DNA of 64,000 nucleotides, from positions 1 to 64,000 of the forward strand of contig NZ_LSHX01000018.1 in the NCBI RefSeq assembly GCF_001555965.1, in the 5' to 3' direction. Under the pieces are notes generated by a model. It had not been told where the DNA came from, ran no database searches, and was given only the letters and a program-made list of their open reading frames with translations. A program made the translations under genes and the position numbers. The stretch comes from Sphingomonas sp. CCH21-G11 (GTDB lineage Bacteria; Pseudomonadota; Alphaproteobacteria; Sphingomonadales; Sphingomonadaceae). Shown piece by piece: positions 25,188 to 34,003 of this stretch (position 1 is the stretch's first letter; each line of letters starts with the position of its first letter).

Positions 25188-25604
25188 TCACCTATCCTCT
25201 GGCGTCACCGGCACCGCTTCGATCACCACGAACGCCTGCGCCCAGGGGTGATCGTCGGTCAGCGACAAATGGATGCGCGCGACGTGACCCGGCGGCGTGA
25301 TCGCGTCAAGCGCCGCGTGCGCGCCACCGGTCAGCGCCAGCGTCGGTGCGCCGGACCGTGCATTGACCACGCCGATGTCGCGCAGGAAAACGCCGCGCCG
25401 GAACCCGGTGCCCACCGCCTTGGAGAACGCCTCCTTGGCCGCGAACCGCTTGGCCAGCGTGCCCGCCATCGTGAACGGGCGCCGCGCCGCCTTCGCCCGC
25501 TCGACATCGGTGAAGCAGCGATGGAGGAAACGGTCGCCGAAACGGTCGATCGAACTCTGGATGCGGTCGATGTTGCACAGATCGGAACCGATACCGATGA
25601 TCAT
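25188..25604 (-). CDS. acpS: Holo-[acyl-carrier-protein] synthase
   Basis: 138 residues, normal length. It transfers 4'-phosphopantetheine from CoA to a serine of ACP, activating it for fatty acid synthesis. The N-terminal [14 protein letters not shown] carries the Mg ligand Asp8, and [17 protein letters not shown] carries the second ligand Glu58. It sits between pdxJ and lepB, separated from pdxJ by a REP-like element, in the order common in alphaproteobacteria. Confidence 0.95.
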   Translation of the reverse strand: MIIGIGSDLCNIDRIQSSIDRFGDRFLHRCFTDVERAKAARRPFTMAGTLAKRFAAKEAFSKAVGTGFRRGVFLRDIGVVNARSGAPTLALTGGAHAALDAITPPGHVARIHLSLTDDHPWAQAFVVIEAVPVTPEDR

Positions 25605-25623
25605 GCCGCGCCCCCGAGCGCCG

Positions 25624-25703
25624 CCGCGGCGCAGGCCGGGGCCGCAAGCCGAACGATGCGCCCCACCGGCCAGCGGCCCCGGCCTGCGCCGGGGCGACGA
25701 GGG
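25624..25703. repeat. REP-like paired hairpin, copy 2
   Basis: The left half GCGGCGCAGGCCGGGGCCGC and the right half GCGGCCCCGGCCTGCGCCG are nearly perfect inverted copies, followed by GGGGCGACGA. This matches the unit at 9911-9993 in sequence and orientation. It fills the 106-bp gap between pdxJ and acpS and could fold into one long stem in the mRNA. Confidence 0.85.
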
Positions 25704-25710
25704 GTGGGCA

Positions 25711-26442
25711 TCACCGCGCGCTGTCCATCAGGTCGCGCATCCGCTTCACCACCGGGGCCAGCCCGTCGAAAATCGCCTCGCCGATCAGGAAATGGCCGAT
25801 ATTCAACTCGCGCAACTGGGGGATCGCGGCGATCGGCACGACATTGTCGAAGGTCAGGCCGTGGCCGGCATGGACCTCGATCCCGTTCTTGGCGGCCAGC
25901 GCGGCGGCGTCGGCGATCCGGCGCAGTTCGTCGGCCTGCGCGTCACCCGCCAGCTCCGCATAGCGGCCGGTGTGGAGTTCGACGACGGGCACGCGCAGGC
26001 GCAGCGCCGCGTCGATCTGGCGCGGATCGGGTTCGATGAACAGGCTGACGCGCACGCCCGCATCCCCCAGCGCGGAGCAGAAGGGCGCAAGCTGGTTGTG
26101 GAGCCCGGCGGCATCCAGTCCCCCTTCGGTCGTGCGCTCCTCGCGCTTTTCCGGGACGATGCAGGCGGCATGGGGGCGGTGGCGCAGCGCGATGTCGAGC
26201 ATCTCCGTCGTCATCGCCATTTCCAGGTTGAGCGGCACCGGCAACCCGTCCGACAGCCGCGCGATGTCGTCGTCGGTGATGTGGCGGCGATCCTCGCGCA
26301 GATGCGCGGTGATGCCGTCCGCGCCTGCATCCGCCGCGAGCAACGCCGCGCGCACCGGATCGGGATAGCCCGACCCGCGCGCATTCCGCACGGTGGCGAC
26401 ATGGTCGATATTGACGCCCAGGCGCAGGTGATGGGGGCTCAT
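25711..26442 (-). CDS. pdxJ: Pyridoxine 5'-phosphate synthase
   Basis: 243 residues. Condenses 1-deoxy-xylulose 5-phosphate with 3-amino-2-oxopropyl phosphate to give pyridoxine 5'-phosphate, the ring-closing step of DXP-dependent vitamin B6 synthesis. A TIM barrel with [20 protein letters not shown] at residues 6-25, [15 protein letters not shown] (about 42), the catalytic Glu in [11 protein letters not shown] (about 73), and [13 protein letters not shown] (about 191). It overlaps the pyrE stop by 4 nt. Confidence 0.96.
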   Translation of the reverse strand: MSPHHLRLGVNIDHVATVRNARGSGYPDPVRAALLAADAGADGITAHLREDRRHITDDDIARLSDGLPVPLNLEMAMTTEMLDIALRHRPHAACIVPEKREERTTEGGLDAAGLHNQLAPFCSALGDAGVRVSLFIEPDPRQIDAALRLRVPVVELHTGRYAELAGDAQADELRRIADAAALAAKNGIEVHAGHGLTFDNVVPIAAIPQLRELNIGHFLIGEAIFDGLAPVVKRMRDLMDSAR

Positions 26443-27023
26443 GCCACCGCCCGGCTGCCGGGCTTGACGGCGGGGATCGCCGCCAGTTCGGGCGGGAGTG
26501 CGTCGGGGGCATAGGTCGGCACGTCGAGCCGGATGAGCGGGTAGAACGGGACGCCCAGATCCGCCGTCCCGTTCGATCGATCGACCAGCGCGGCGGCTGC
26601 GACTACCTCGCCCCCCGCCATTCGGATCGCCGCGATCGCCTCGCGCGAGGACAGCCCGGTGGTGACGACGTCCTCCATCATCAGCACGCGCGTGCCGGGA
26701 GCGAGCGCGAAGCCGCGCCGCAGTTCGAACGTGCCGGTCGGCCGTTCGAGGAACATCGCGTCGACGCCGAGCGCCCGACCCATTTCATGCCCCGCGATCA
26801 CTCCGCCCATCGCGGGCGACACCACCGCCTGGATCGCGCCGCGCACCGCATCGGGCAGCCGCGCGGCGAGCGAGTCGGCCAGCCGCGCGCCGCGCATCGG
26901 GTTCATCAGCACGCGCGCGCACTGCAGATACCTGCTGCTGCGCAGACCGGAGGAAAGAATGAAATGCCCCTCGAGCAAGGCGTCGGCGGCGCGGAATTCG
27001 GCCAGAACTTCGTCTTCGGTCAT
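26439..27023 (-). CDS. pyrE: Orotate phosphoribosyltransferase
   Basis: 194 residues. Converts orotate and PRPP to orotidine 5'-phosphate in pyrimidine synthesis. Features are [20 protein letters not shown] near 20, [20 protein letters not shown], and the PRPP-binding signature [18 protein letters not shown] (about 118). The start is ATG at 27023 ([19 protein letters not shown]); ATG at 27053 would add ten residues and has no better ribosome-binding site. First gene of a likely pyrE-pdxJ-acpS-lepB unit, divergent from coxB. Confidence 0.94.
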   Translation of the reverse strand: MTEDEVLAEFRAADALLEGHFILSSGLRSSRYLQCARVLMNPMRGARLADSLAARLPDAVRGAIQAVVSPAMGGVIAGHEMGRALGVDAMFLERPTGTFELRRGFALAPGTRVLMMEDVVTTGLSSREAIAAIRMAGGEVVAAAALVDRSNGTADLGVPFYPLIRLDVPTYAPDALPPELAAIPAVKPGSRAVA

Positions 27024-27109
27024 GCAGGATTTCCGGGGATCATCGGCGCTCATGTCTACGCCAGCCCCCCGGGCCGGGCAAGCTGGACCAAAAACCGTGC
27101 TGCATATGC

Positions 27110-27138
27110 TTGAGACGCCGGTAAACCCTCGATATAGG
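27110..27138 (+). promoter_or_regulatory. Candidate promoter of coxB-ctaD
   Basis: TTGAGA (27110-27115) and TATAGG (27133-27138) are separated by exactly 17 bp, in the divergent gap between pyrE and coxB. Both boxes fit the alphaproteobacterial housekeeping pattern. It would give a leader of about 75-80 nt before the coxB ATG at 27222. Confidence 0.6.
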
Positions 27139-27221
27139 CCGCGACGTGAAACAGGACCCGTGCGCAATTACGGGCACGCTTGCGCAACCCGCGCCATGAT
27201 GAAAACGGACGAAGCAAACCC

Positions 27222-28361
27222 ATGCACCTACCCGGATTGAAGCCGATCCTGATCGCCGCCGCGCTGGCCCTGTCCGGCGCGACCGGCGCTGCGGCGCAAC
27301 AGGCCGAAGCCCCGCCCGCCGCGGCGGAAGCGGCGCCCGTCGCCCCTGCCCAGGCGACCCCGGTCGTCACCGCCAGCGCTCAGCCGCAGGCCCCGGCCGA
27401 TACTGCAGCGGCAGCGGCCACGCCGGCCAAACCTGCCGATCCCACGCTCAATCCCGACGGATCGCCGATCCTGCGCGCGACTCCGGGCCAGGGCCAGCCG
27501 ACCGACGGGCTGGTCGGCCTGCAGACCCAGGTCACGCCGAACGGGCGCGAGGCCTTCGGCTTTCACAACTGGGTGCTGATGCCGATCATCACCGGCATCT
27601 CGATCCTGGTGCTCGGGCTCCTGCTCTATGTGATGGTGCGCTATCGCCGCGCCGCCAACCCGACGCCGTCCAAGACGTCGCACAACACGATGATCGAGAT
27701 CATCTGGACGCTGGTTCCGGTGATCATCCTGGTGGTGATCGCGGTGCCGTCGATCCGGCTGCTCGCCAACCAGTTCAAGCCCGCCCCCGCCAATGCGGTC
27801 ACGCTTAAGGCGATCGGCAACCAGTGGTACTGGACCTATGAATATCCCGACCATGGCGGCTTTTCGGTCACGTCCAACCTGCTGAAGGAACAGGGCGAGG
27901 TCGCGGCCGGCCAACGGTTCCGCACCGACGCCGACGGGCCCCGCCTGCTGGCGGTCGACAATCGCATCGTCCTGCCGGTCGGCACGCCCATTCGCCTGAT
28001 CACCACCGCCAACGACGTGATCCACAGCTGGGCGATGCCGGCGTTCTGGATCAAGCTGGACGCCATTCCGGGCCGGCTCAACGAAACCAGCTTCACCATC
28101 GAAAAGCCGGGCCTGTATTTCGGCCAGTGTTCGGAACTTTGCGGCGCGCGTCACGCCTATATGCCGATCGCAGTCGAAGCGGTGCCGGCCGCGCAGTTCG
28201 CCGCCTGGGTCCGCGCCAAGGGCGGCAAGATGCCGGGCGAGGCCGCGCCAGCCGCCGCCACGACACCGGCCCCCGCGGCGACGCCCGCCGCCACCGAAGA
28301 CGCGCCGGCCGACAATGCGATCGCTCCCGAAGCGGCGGCGATCGAGAACACGGAAAACTGA
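27222..28361 (+). CDS. coxB: Cytochrome c oxidase subunit II
   Basis: 379 residues. The subunit accepts electrons from cytochrome c through the CuA centre. A signal sequence ([20 protein letters not shown]) is followed by an Ala/Pro-rich stretch to about residue 85, then two membrane helices ([20 protein letters not shown] and [19 protein letters not shown]). The periplasmic cupredoxin domain has [13 protein letters not shown] and the CuA ligands in [18 protein letters not shown] (about 302). The last 60 residues are another Ala/Pro/Glu tail beyond the usual end. Start at 27222 rather than 27180 because the signal peptide begins there. It lies 2 bp before ctaD. Confidence 0.95.
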   Translation: MHLPGLKPILIAAALALSGATGAAAQQAEAPPAAAEAAPVAPAQATPVVTASAQPQAPADTAAAAATPAKPADPTLNPDGSPILRATPGQGQPTDGLVGLQTQVTPNGREAFGFHNWVLMPIITGISILVLGLLLYVMVRYRRAANPTPSKTSHNTMIEIIWTLVPVIILVVIAVPSIRLLANQFKPAPANAVTLKAIGNQWYWTYEYPDHGGFSVTSNLLKEQGEVAAGQRFRTDADGPRLLAVDNRIVLPVGTPIRLITTANDVIHSWAMPAFWIKLDAIPGRLNETSFTIEKPGLYFGQCSELCGARHAYMPIAVEAVPAAQFAAWVRAKGGKMPGEAAPAAATTPAPAATPAATEDAPADNAIAPEAAAIENTEN

Positions 28362-28363
28362 TC

Positions 28364-30007
28364 ATGACCGACACCGCACTCAACCCCTCCGCATTCCACG
28401 CGCATGATGACCACGCGCACCATGATGCGGACCACAAGCCTGGCTTCTTCGCGCGTTGGTTCATGTCGACCAACCACAAGGACATCGGCACGCTCTACCT
28501 GATCTTCGCGATCGTCGCCGGCATCATCGGCGGCGCGATTTCGGGAATGATGCGCGCCGAGCTCGCCCAGCCCGGCATCCAGTTCCTGGAAGCATGGTCG
28601 GGGCAGCAGGGCGACGCCGCGCTCCATTTCTGGAACGTGCTGATCACCGCGCACGGGCTGATCATGGTGTTCTTCATGGTGATGCCGGCAATGATCGGCG
28701 GTTTCGGCAACTGGTTCGTGCCGATCATGATCGGCGCGCCCGACATGGCGTTCCCGCGCATGAACAACGTGTCGTTCTGGCTGCTCATCCCGTCCTTCGC
28801 GCTGCTGCTCGCCTCGCCCTTCTTCGGCGGCGCGGGCACCGGCTGGACGGTCTATCCGACGCTGTCGACCTATGGTCAGCCCGACGCATCGGTCGACATG
28901 GCGATCCTGTCGCTCCACTTGGCGGGCGCGAGCTCGATCCTGGGCGCGATCAACTTCATCACGACCATCTTCAACATGCGTGCGCCGGGCATGACGCTGC
29001 ACAAGATGCCGCTGTTCGTGTGGTCGGTGCTGGTCACCGCCTTCCTGCTGCTGCTCGCGCTGCCCGTGCTGGCGGCTGCCATCACCATGCTGCTGACCGA
29101 CCGCAACTTCGGCACGACCTTCTTCGATCCGGCCGGCGGCGGCGACCCGGTGCTGTACCAGCACCTGTTCTGGTTCTTCGGCCACCCCGAAGTCTACATC
29201 ATGATCCTGCCGGGCTTCGGCATCGTCAGCCACATCGTCGCGACATTCAGCCGCAAGCCGGTGTTCGGCTATCTCGGCATGGCCTATGCCATGGTCGCGA
29301 TCGGCGTCGTCGGCTTCGTCGTGTGGGCGCACCACATGTTCACGACCGGGCTGAGCGTGAACACGAAGATGTACTTCACCGCCGCGACGATGATCATCGC
29401 GGTGCCGACCGGCATCAAGATCTTCAGCTGGATCGCGACGATGTGGGGCGGCTCGCTGAGCTTCAAGACGCCGATGATGTGGGCGATCGGCTTCATCTTC
29501 ATGTTCACCGTCGGCGGCGTCACCGGCGTCGTGCTCGCCAATGGCGGCGTCGATGACTATATGCATGACACCTATTACGTCGTGGCGCACTTCCACTATG
29601 TGCTGTCGCTCGGCGCGGTGTTCGCGCTGTTCGCCGGCTTCTACTACTGGTTCCCGAAAATGTCGGGCCGGATGTACAGCGAGCTGCTGGGCCAGCTGCA
29701 TTTCTGGGTGTTCTTCGTCGGCGTGAACGTGCTGTTCTTCCCGATGCACTTCCTCGGCACCCAGGGCATGCCGCGCCGCTATCCCGACTATCCCGACGCC
29801 TATAGCTATTGGAACGAGATCGCGAGCATCGGCTACGCGATCATGGCGGTCGGCATGGTGTTCTTCTTCTGGAACGTCCTCCAGTCGCTGCTGGCGGGCA
29901 AGAAGGCGGAGGGCAATCCGTGGGGCGAAGGCGCGACCACGCTCGAATGGACGCTGCCCAGCCCGCCGCCCTTCCACCAGTTCGAAACGCTGCCCAAGAT
30001 CGACTGA
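28364..30007 (+). CDS. ctaD: Cytochrome c oxidase subunit I
   Basis: 547 residues, the aa3-type catalytic subunit carrying heme a, heme a3 and CuB. A His/Asp-rich N-terminus ([14 protein letters not shown], residues 10-23) precedes [14 protein letters not shown]. Key segments are the heme a ligand region [20 protein letters not shown], the CuB region [19 protein letters not shown] with the His-Tyr crosslink pair, [11 protein letters not shown], and the heme ligands in [15 protein letters not shown]. Twelve membrane helices are expected. A strong hairpin follows the stop. The ctaB, ctaG and ctaE genes that often follow in related genomes are not downstream. Confidence 0.97.
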   Translation: MTDTALNPSAFHAHDDHAHHDADHKPGFFARWFMSTNHKDIGTLYLIFAIVAGIIGGAISGMMRAELAQPGIQFLEAWSGQQGDAALHFWNVLITAHGLIMVFFMVMPAMIGGFGNWFVPIMIGAPDMAFPRMNNVSFWLLIPSFALLLASPFFGGAGTGWTVYPTLSTYGQPDASVDMAILSLHLAGASSILGAINFITTIFNMRAPGMTLHKMPLFVWSVLVTAFLLLLALPVLAAAITMLLTDRNFGTTFFDPAGGGDPVLYQHLFWFFGHPEVYIMILPGFGIVSHIVATFSRKPVFGYLGMAYAMVAIGVVGFVVWAHHMFTTGLSVNTKMYFTAATMIIAVPTGIKIFSWIATMWGGSLSFKTPMMWAIGFIFMFTVGGVTGVVLANGGVDDYMHDTYYVVAHFHYVLSLGAVFALFAGFYYWFPKMSGRMYSELLGQLHFWVFFVGVNVLFFPMHFLGTQGMPRRYPDYPDAYSYWNEIASIGYAIMAVGMVFFFWNVLQSLLAGKKAEGNPWGEGATTLEWTLPSPPPFHQFETLPKID

Positions 30008-30034
30008 TCGACAGGCACTAACGCCTCGAAAACA

Positions 30035-30072
30035 TGAACGACCCGGGTGATCGCCGTCACCCGGGTCGTTCA
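30035..30072 (+). terminator. Hairpin after ctaD, likely terminator
   Basis: A perfect 16-bp stem, TGAACGACCCGGGTGA (30035-30050) with its complement at 30057-30072, and a six-base loop TCGCCG. It lies 28 bp after the ctaD stop. No T-run follows on the plus strand, but TTTT follows on the minus strand, so it could act in either direction. Confidence 0.75.
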
Positions 30073-30193
30073 CATGCGCGCAACATTCCCGATGTCTAAG
30101 GCGCAGGGTTCACGGGTGATTGCCGAAGGGCGTCGCGGCGGCGGACCGTGACCATGCCGGGGGGGAAGGCAGGGGCTTCGACAGGGGGTTCCG

Positions 30194-31219
30194 ATGCGAT
30201 GGACGATGACCGGCGCGGTAATGACGCTGCTGTGGCTGAACGCCTGCTCGGGCGGGGGCGATCCGGGCGGATCGACACCGATCGCCGCAACCCCGACGCC
30301 CGGCCCGACACCCTCACCCACTCCGACACCGGCGCCCACCCCGACGCCCGCACCCACGCCGACCCCGACACCCGCGGCCAGCCCAAGCTCGACCTATATC
30401 CGCTTTGCCGACATCTATGCGTACCGGCTCGGGTCGGGCGTGACGCTGCCCAGCGCGTGCAGCGCGGTGGCGTTCGACCGGCAGCCGCCATCGGTGCTGC
30501 CCACCAGCAGCTTCGGGCAGGGCGCGACCTTCCGTTTCGTGGTCACGCCCCAGGTCTGGGCGATCAACGGCGACGGCTTTCAGCTCTCGTTCGACGGCCG
30601 CACAGTCGACCCCTTCGCCACCGGTGCCGAAGCGGCCTATATGACCGAGGTGGCGGGTGAGCCGGTGCGCTTCACCATTGTCGTGCCGGACGCCGGGGGC
30701 CGGGCATTCGCCTATAGCCGGCTGGCATCGGTGGCGATCCCGGTCGAGCGGGTGTCCCGCCAGACGCACTGCATCGTCGGCATCTCGACCCTTTCCAGCG
30801 ACCTCGCCACGGCACCGTCGACGCCCTATGGCGATGGCCGCATCCTGGCGACTGCCTATCTGGCCGATTCGGGTGGCGGGCCCGCCCGCGCATATGGCCT
30901 CGGCAACAGCATCGTCACAATCACCCCCGACTCCGCGGGCCGCCGCATCACGCTTACGCTCCGGTTGGTGGGCACGCCCATGGCCGGGGGGACCGACATC
31001 CCGCTGGGCAGCTTCGCCGCCACTGCGTCGATCGACGCCGCGACAGGCAATTTCACCGCGCCTTTGACCAGCAGCGACCGCGGCGTGACCGGAACGCTCA
31101 GCGGCCGGTTCTTCGGGCCCCAGGCGATCGAGGTGGCGGCAGCGTTCGGCGCGACCGTCGCGGCAGACGGCGCACAGCCCGCGTTCACGATCGCTGGCGG
31201 CATATTTGCCGCACGCTAA
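30194..31219 (+). CDS. Lipoprotein with transferrin-binding-protein-like barrel domain
   Basis: 341 residues. The lipobox is LNAC (Cys18), so the protein is probably lipid-anchored. It is followed by a low-complexity Pro/Thr linker (residues about 31-62). The C-terminal third reads as an eight-strand barrel resembling TbpB/Slam-substrate lipoproteins, with the typical ending GTLSGRFFGPQAIEVAAAFG near 302-321. The upstream handle domain (AFDRQPPSVLPTSSFGQGAT) is not recognisable. Related proteins are exported to the cell surface and bind metal or host proteins; no Slam gene is nearby, so function here is open. It follows ctaD by 186 bp but a terminator separates them. Confidence 0.72.
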   Translation: MRWTMTGAVMTLLWLNACSGGGDPGGSTPIAATPTPGPTPSPTPTPAPTPTPAPTPTPTPAASPSSTYIRFADIYAYRLGSGVTLPSACSAVAFDRQPPSVLPTSSFGQGATFRFVVTPQVWAINGDGFQLSFDGRTVDPFATGAEAAYMTEVAGEPVRFTIVVPDAGGRAFAYSRLASVAIPVERVSRQTHCIVGISTLSSDLATAPSTPYGDGRILATAYLADSGGGPARAYGLGNSIVTITPDSAGRRITLTLRLVGTPMAGGTDIPLGSFAATASIDAATGNFTAPLTSSDRGVTGTLSGRFFGPQAIEVAAAFGATVAADGAQPAFTIAGGIFAAR

Positions 31220-31311
31220 GCCGCCACCCGCTGCATCCGCCGGGTCGATATGCTATCAGCCGACGGCCGGTCACGATGACCGCGCCCTTCATGTCCAGGG
31301 AGCATGATCAG

Positions 31312-32148
31312 ATGGTCGCCAACAGTCCATGGCAGCATCACCGTCGCGCAGGCGTCGCCGACGACATCGATTTCGAGATCAAGGGCCAGGAGCTTCAATT
31401 CGTCGAGATCGAGCTCGACCCCGGCGAAAGCGCGGTGGCGGAAGCCGGCGCGCTCGTCTGGAAGGACGCGGCGATCGGCATGACGACGGTATTCGGCGAC
31501 GGCAGTGGCGGTGCCGACGGCGGTTTCATGGACAAGCTGCTCGGCGCGGGCAAGCGACTGATCACCGGCGAAAGCCTGTTCACCACGGTGTTCACGCACA
31601 ATGGCAGCGGCAAGGCGCGCGTTGCCTTTGCCTCCCCCACCCCAGGTGCCATCCTGCCGCTCAACCTTGCGCAGCTGGGCGGGCGGCTGATCTGCCAGAA
31701 GGACAGCTTCCTCGCCGCAGCCAAGGGCGTGTCGATCGGCGTCGAGTTCCAGCGCCGGGTGATGACCGGGCTGTTCGGCGGCGAGGGCTTCATCATGCAG
31801 AAGCTGGAGGGCGACGGCTGGGTCTTCGTCCAGATGGGCGGCACCGTGGTCGAGCGCGAGCTGGGGCCGGGCCAGGAGCTTCACGTCGATACCGGCTGTC
31901 TGGCCGCCTATACGCCTGGCATCGACTTCGATCTGGTGACGGCGGGCGGGGTCAGGAGCGTCCTGTTCGGTGGCGAGGGGCTGTTCTTCGCGCGGTTGCG
32001 CGGGCCGGGGCGGGTGTGGATCCAGTCGCTGCCCTTCTCGCGCCTCGCCGGACGGATGCTCGCCGCCGCCGGATCGCGCGGGGGACAGAATCGGGGCGAA
32101 GGATCGATGCTGGGCGAGCTCGGCGACCTGATCGGCGGCAATCGCTGA
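31312..32148 (+). CDS. AIM24 / TIGR00266-family protein
   Basis: 278 residues, beginning MVANSPWQHHRRAGVADDID. The family forms an all-beta, internally repeated fold found in bacteria and as mitochondrial AIM24; its molecular role is not established. Landmarks are FEIKGQELQFVEIELDPGES, EAGALVWKDAAIGMTT, TVFTHNGSGKARVAFASPTP, and the glycine-rich VRSVLFGGEGLFFARLRGPG near the end. The start at 31312 has AGGGAG nine bases upstream; ATGs at 31276 and 31291 are alternatives. It stands alone on the plus strand and faces the L,D-transpeptidase gene. Confidence 0.87.
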   Translation: MVANSPWQHHRRAGVADDIDFEIKGQELQFVEIELDPGESAVAEAGALVWKDAAIGMTTVFGDGSGGADGGFMDKLLGAGKRLITGESLFTTVFTHNGSGKARVAFASPTPGAILPLNLAQLGGRLICQKDSFLAAAKGVSIGVEFQRRVMTGLFGGEGFIMQKLEGDGWVFVQMGGTVVERELGPGQELHVDTGCLAAYTPGIDFDLVTAGGVRSVLFGGEGLFFARLRGPGRVWIQSLPFSRLAGRMLAAAGSRGGQNRGEGSMLGELGDLIGGNR

Positions 32149-32180
32149 CGGACGGACGCCACCTCTCCCGTCAACCGAGC

Positions 32181-32228
32181 GTCATGCCAAGATGCCCGGT
32201 GGCCCCCGGCACAGGGCTGGGGTGACGG
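32181..32228. repeat. Short REP-like hairpin between convergent genes
   Basis: On the minus strand this reads GTCACCCCAGCCCTGTGCCG then GGGGCCACCGGGCATCTTGG. It resembles the single-hairpin version at 59534-59566 (GTCACCCCGGCCTTGTGCCG), but the stem is more degenerate. It lies between the convergent AIM24 and L,D-transpeptidase genes and may serve as a terminator. Confidence 0.55.
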
Positions 32229-32244
32229 ACAAGTGCGACTCGAC

Positions 32245-32913
32245 TTAGGCGATGATGCTGTCGCCCAGCGTCATCGTCTCGCCATTGGTGACGATCACCC
32301 GGTCGCCCAGCTTGACCGTGCTGAACAGCTTGCGCGCGAACGCGGTCGGGACGCCGATGCAGCCATGCGTCGCCGCGCCTTCCTCGACATCGCTGCCGTG
32401 GATCGAGATGCCGTCATTGGTCAGCCGCAGCATATAGGGCATCGGCGCGTCATAGAGGTTGGAAACGTGATCGGCGTCCTTCTCGGTAATCGGATAGATG
32501 CCGGTCGGCGTCGGCTTTTCATCCGCGCCATAGAGGATCACCGCCGCGCCGATCTCATGCCCGCCCCTGAACACCGACAGCACCTGCGCCTGCAGGTCGA
32601 CGGTGATGACGATCGGGCCATCGGGCACGCCGGCATCATCCCAGACATGATCGCCATGGGTGAAGGGCGACGGCACGTCGAGGATGCGCTTGACGACGAA
32701 ATCGGGATTGGCGGCGGGTGCCGTCATCTCGACCGGCGTCGTCGCAGCGATCGGTGAAGGCGTGGGTTCGGGCATGGATTGAATCGCGGGCGCAGCCACC
32801 GGTGCAGCCTCGCGCAATGGGTCTATGCCGCTGTTCATCGCCAGCAGCGTCGCACTCGTCCCGATCGCCAGCATCATGCCGGCGCGCATCGCATAGGTCC
32901 CAAAGCGGGTCAT
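32245..32913 (-). CDS. L,D-transpeptidase (YkuD domain)
   Basis: 222 residues. An N-terminal membrane segment (AMRAGMMLAIGTSATLLAMN) is followed by a Pro-rich spacer and a YkuD catalytic domain. The catalytic motif is SIHGSDVEEGAATHGCIGVP (about 170-189), carrying the His and the Cys nucleophile. YkuD enzymes make 3-3 peptidoglycan crosslinks or attach proteins to peptidoglycan in the periplasm. VDLQAQVLSVFRGGHEIGAA and PTPTGIYPITEKDADH (about 134) are typical substrate-groove segments. Start at ATG 32913; an isolated gene. Confidence 0.9.
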   Translation of the reverse strand: MTRFGTYAMRAGMMLAIGTSATLLAMNSGIDPLREAAPVAAPAIQSMPEPTPSPIAATTPVEMTAPAANPDFVVKRILDVPSPFTHGDHVWDDAGVPDGPIVITVDLQAQVLSVFRGGHEIGAAVILYGADEKPTPTGIYPITEKDADHVSNLYDAPMPYMLRLTNDGISIHGSDVEEGAATHGCIGVPTAFARKLFSTVKLGDRVIVTNGETMTLGDSIIA

Positions 32914-33030
32914 CAGCAGCTCCTGTTGCGCTGCTTATCGTCGATTGCCGCACGGTGCGCGAGGGGTTGGAATCGCGCTGTGCCGGGCTGGGACGTTTAC
33001 CACGCCAACAGCAGAAGAGCCTGCATCGAC

Positions 33031-33126
33031 CCGCTCATCCTGAGTAGGGACTAAGCTTGGCGAAGCCTGTCCTGAGCGACGCCGCTGGCGGCGTCGAAGG
33101 GCTCAGCGGCTACTCAGGATGAGCGG
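33031..33126. repeat. 96-bp inverted-repeat element, copy 1
   Basis: Terminal arms CCGCTCATCCTGAGTAG (33031-33047) and CTACTCAGGATGAGCGG (33110-33126) are perfect 17-bp inverted repeats. Inside are GCTTGGCGAAGCCTGTCCTG and GTCGAAGGGCTCAGC, with a nested hairpin GACGCCGCTGGCGGCGTC. A second copy lies at 57863-57960. It sits in the 269-bp gap between cinA and the L,D-transpeptidase gene, where I see no other gene. Confidence 0.9.
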
Positions 33127-33182
33127 TTCGGGGATACGTCCTTGCGCGCAAACTCGCACGCAAGACTCGCTGGCGACCGGCC

Positions 33183-33938
33183 TCAAATCCCCTCCGCGAC
33201 CACCGGGAAGCCGGCCGCTTCCAGCGCCGCCGTCAGATCCGCCACGCACTGATCGACCACCGCCGCATCCGTTGCGCGGACGACGAAGTTGGCGCCGACG
33301 CGGCCTTCGCGGAAGAAGGGGTAGCTGCCGATCGCGACGCCGTCATGGCTGGCTTCCGCGCGGCGGAGCAGGTCGGCGACTTCGCTTTCGGCGACCCAGC
33401 AGCCGATCGTGCGGCTGATCAGCGGCAGCCCGCCCTCCAGCGTGCCGGTCAGCGCGTCGAGCATTCCCGCCGCGATGTGCGGCACGCCCGCCAGGATCAG
33501 GATGTTGCCGATGCGGATGCCCGGCGCGCCCGACATGCGGTTGACGATCAGCTCCGCCCCCGCCGGGGTGCGCGCCATGCGCAGCCGCGCCTCGCTCAGG
33601 CCGCCGCGCGTCGCATAATAGGCGGCCAGCGCCGCGTGCGCCTGGGGGTGGATCACCACCTCGACCCCCAAGGCGGCGGCGATCGCGTCGACGGTGATGT
33701 CGTCATGGGTCGGCCCGATGCCGCCGGTGGTGAACAGGTAATCGTTGCGCGCGCGCAGCGTGTTGACCGCCTCCACGATCGAATCCTGGCGGTCGCCGAC
33801 CACGCGCACTTCGGCCAGCCGGATGCCCTGGGCATTCAGCCAGGTCGCGATCTGGGCCACGTTGCGGTCCTGGGTCCGGCCCGACAGGATCTCGTCGCCG
33901 ATCACGACCAGCGCGGCAGTCCAGATGCGTGTGCTCAT
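33183..33938 (-). CDS. CinA-like / MoaB-fold (competence/damage-inducible A) protein
   Basis: 251 residues. The single domain is a molybdopterin-binding-like fold: ALVVIGDEILSGRTQDRNVA (9-28), the LFTTGGIGPTHDDITVDAIA signature (about 68), and PGIRIGNILILAGVPHIAA. It lacks the C-terminal amidohydrolase (nicotinamide-nucleotide deamidase) domain of full-length CinA. Alphaproteobacteria often carry such a short CinA with the deamidase encoded elsewhere; exact activity is not clear. Start at 33938 chosen because MSTRIWTAALVVIGDE matches the family N-terminus. Divergent from map with a 65-bp gap. Confidence 0.87.
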   Translation of the reverse strand: MSTRIWTAALVVIGDEILSGRTQDRNVAQIATWLNAQGIRLAEVRVVGDRQDSIVEAVNTLRARNDYLFTTGGIGPTHDDITVDAIAAALGVEVVIHPQAHAALAAYYATRGGLSEARLRMARTPAGAELIVNRMSGAPGIRIGNILILAGVPHIAAGMLDALTGTLEGGLPLISRTIGCWVAESEVADLLRRAEASHDGVAIGSYPFFREGRVGANFVVRATDAAVVDQCVADLTAALEAAGFPVVAEGI

Positions 33939-34003
33939 GGCCGCGCGGCATAGCGCAAGCCCCGTCGCTGGCAAAGCCGGGCCTGTGCCGCTATATCCGT
34001 GCG

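Noticed and set aside
28157..30073. Open frame of about 638 codons antisense to ctaD
   Set aside because: It is complementary to an unmistakable cytochrome oxidase gene, is rich in Arg, His, Glu and Asp as expected of a mirrored high-GC frame, and has no domain signature.
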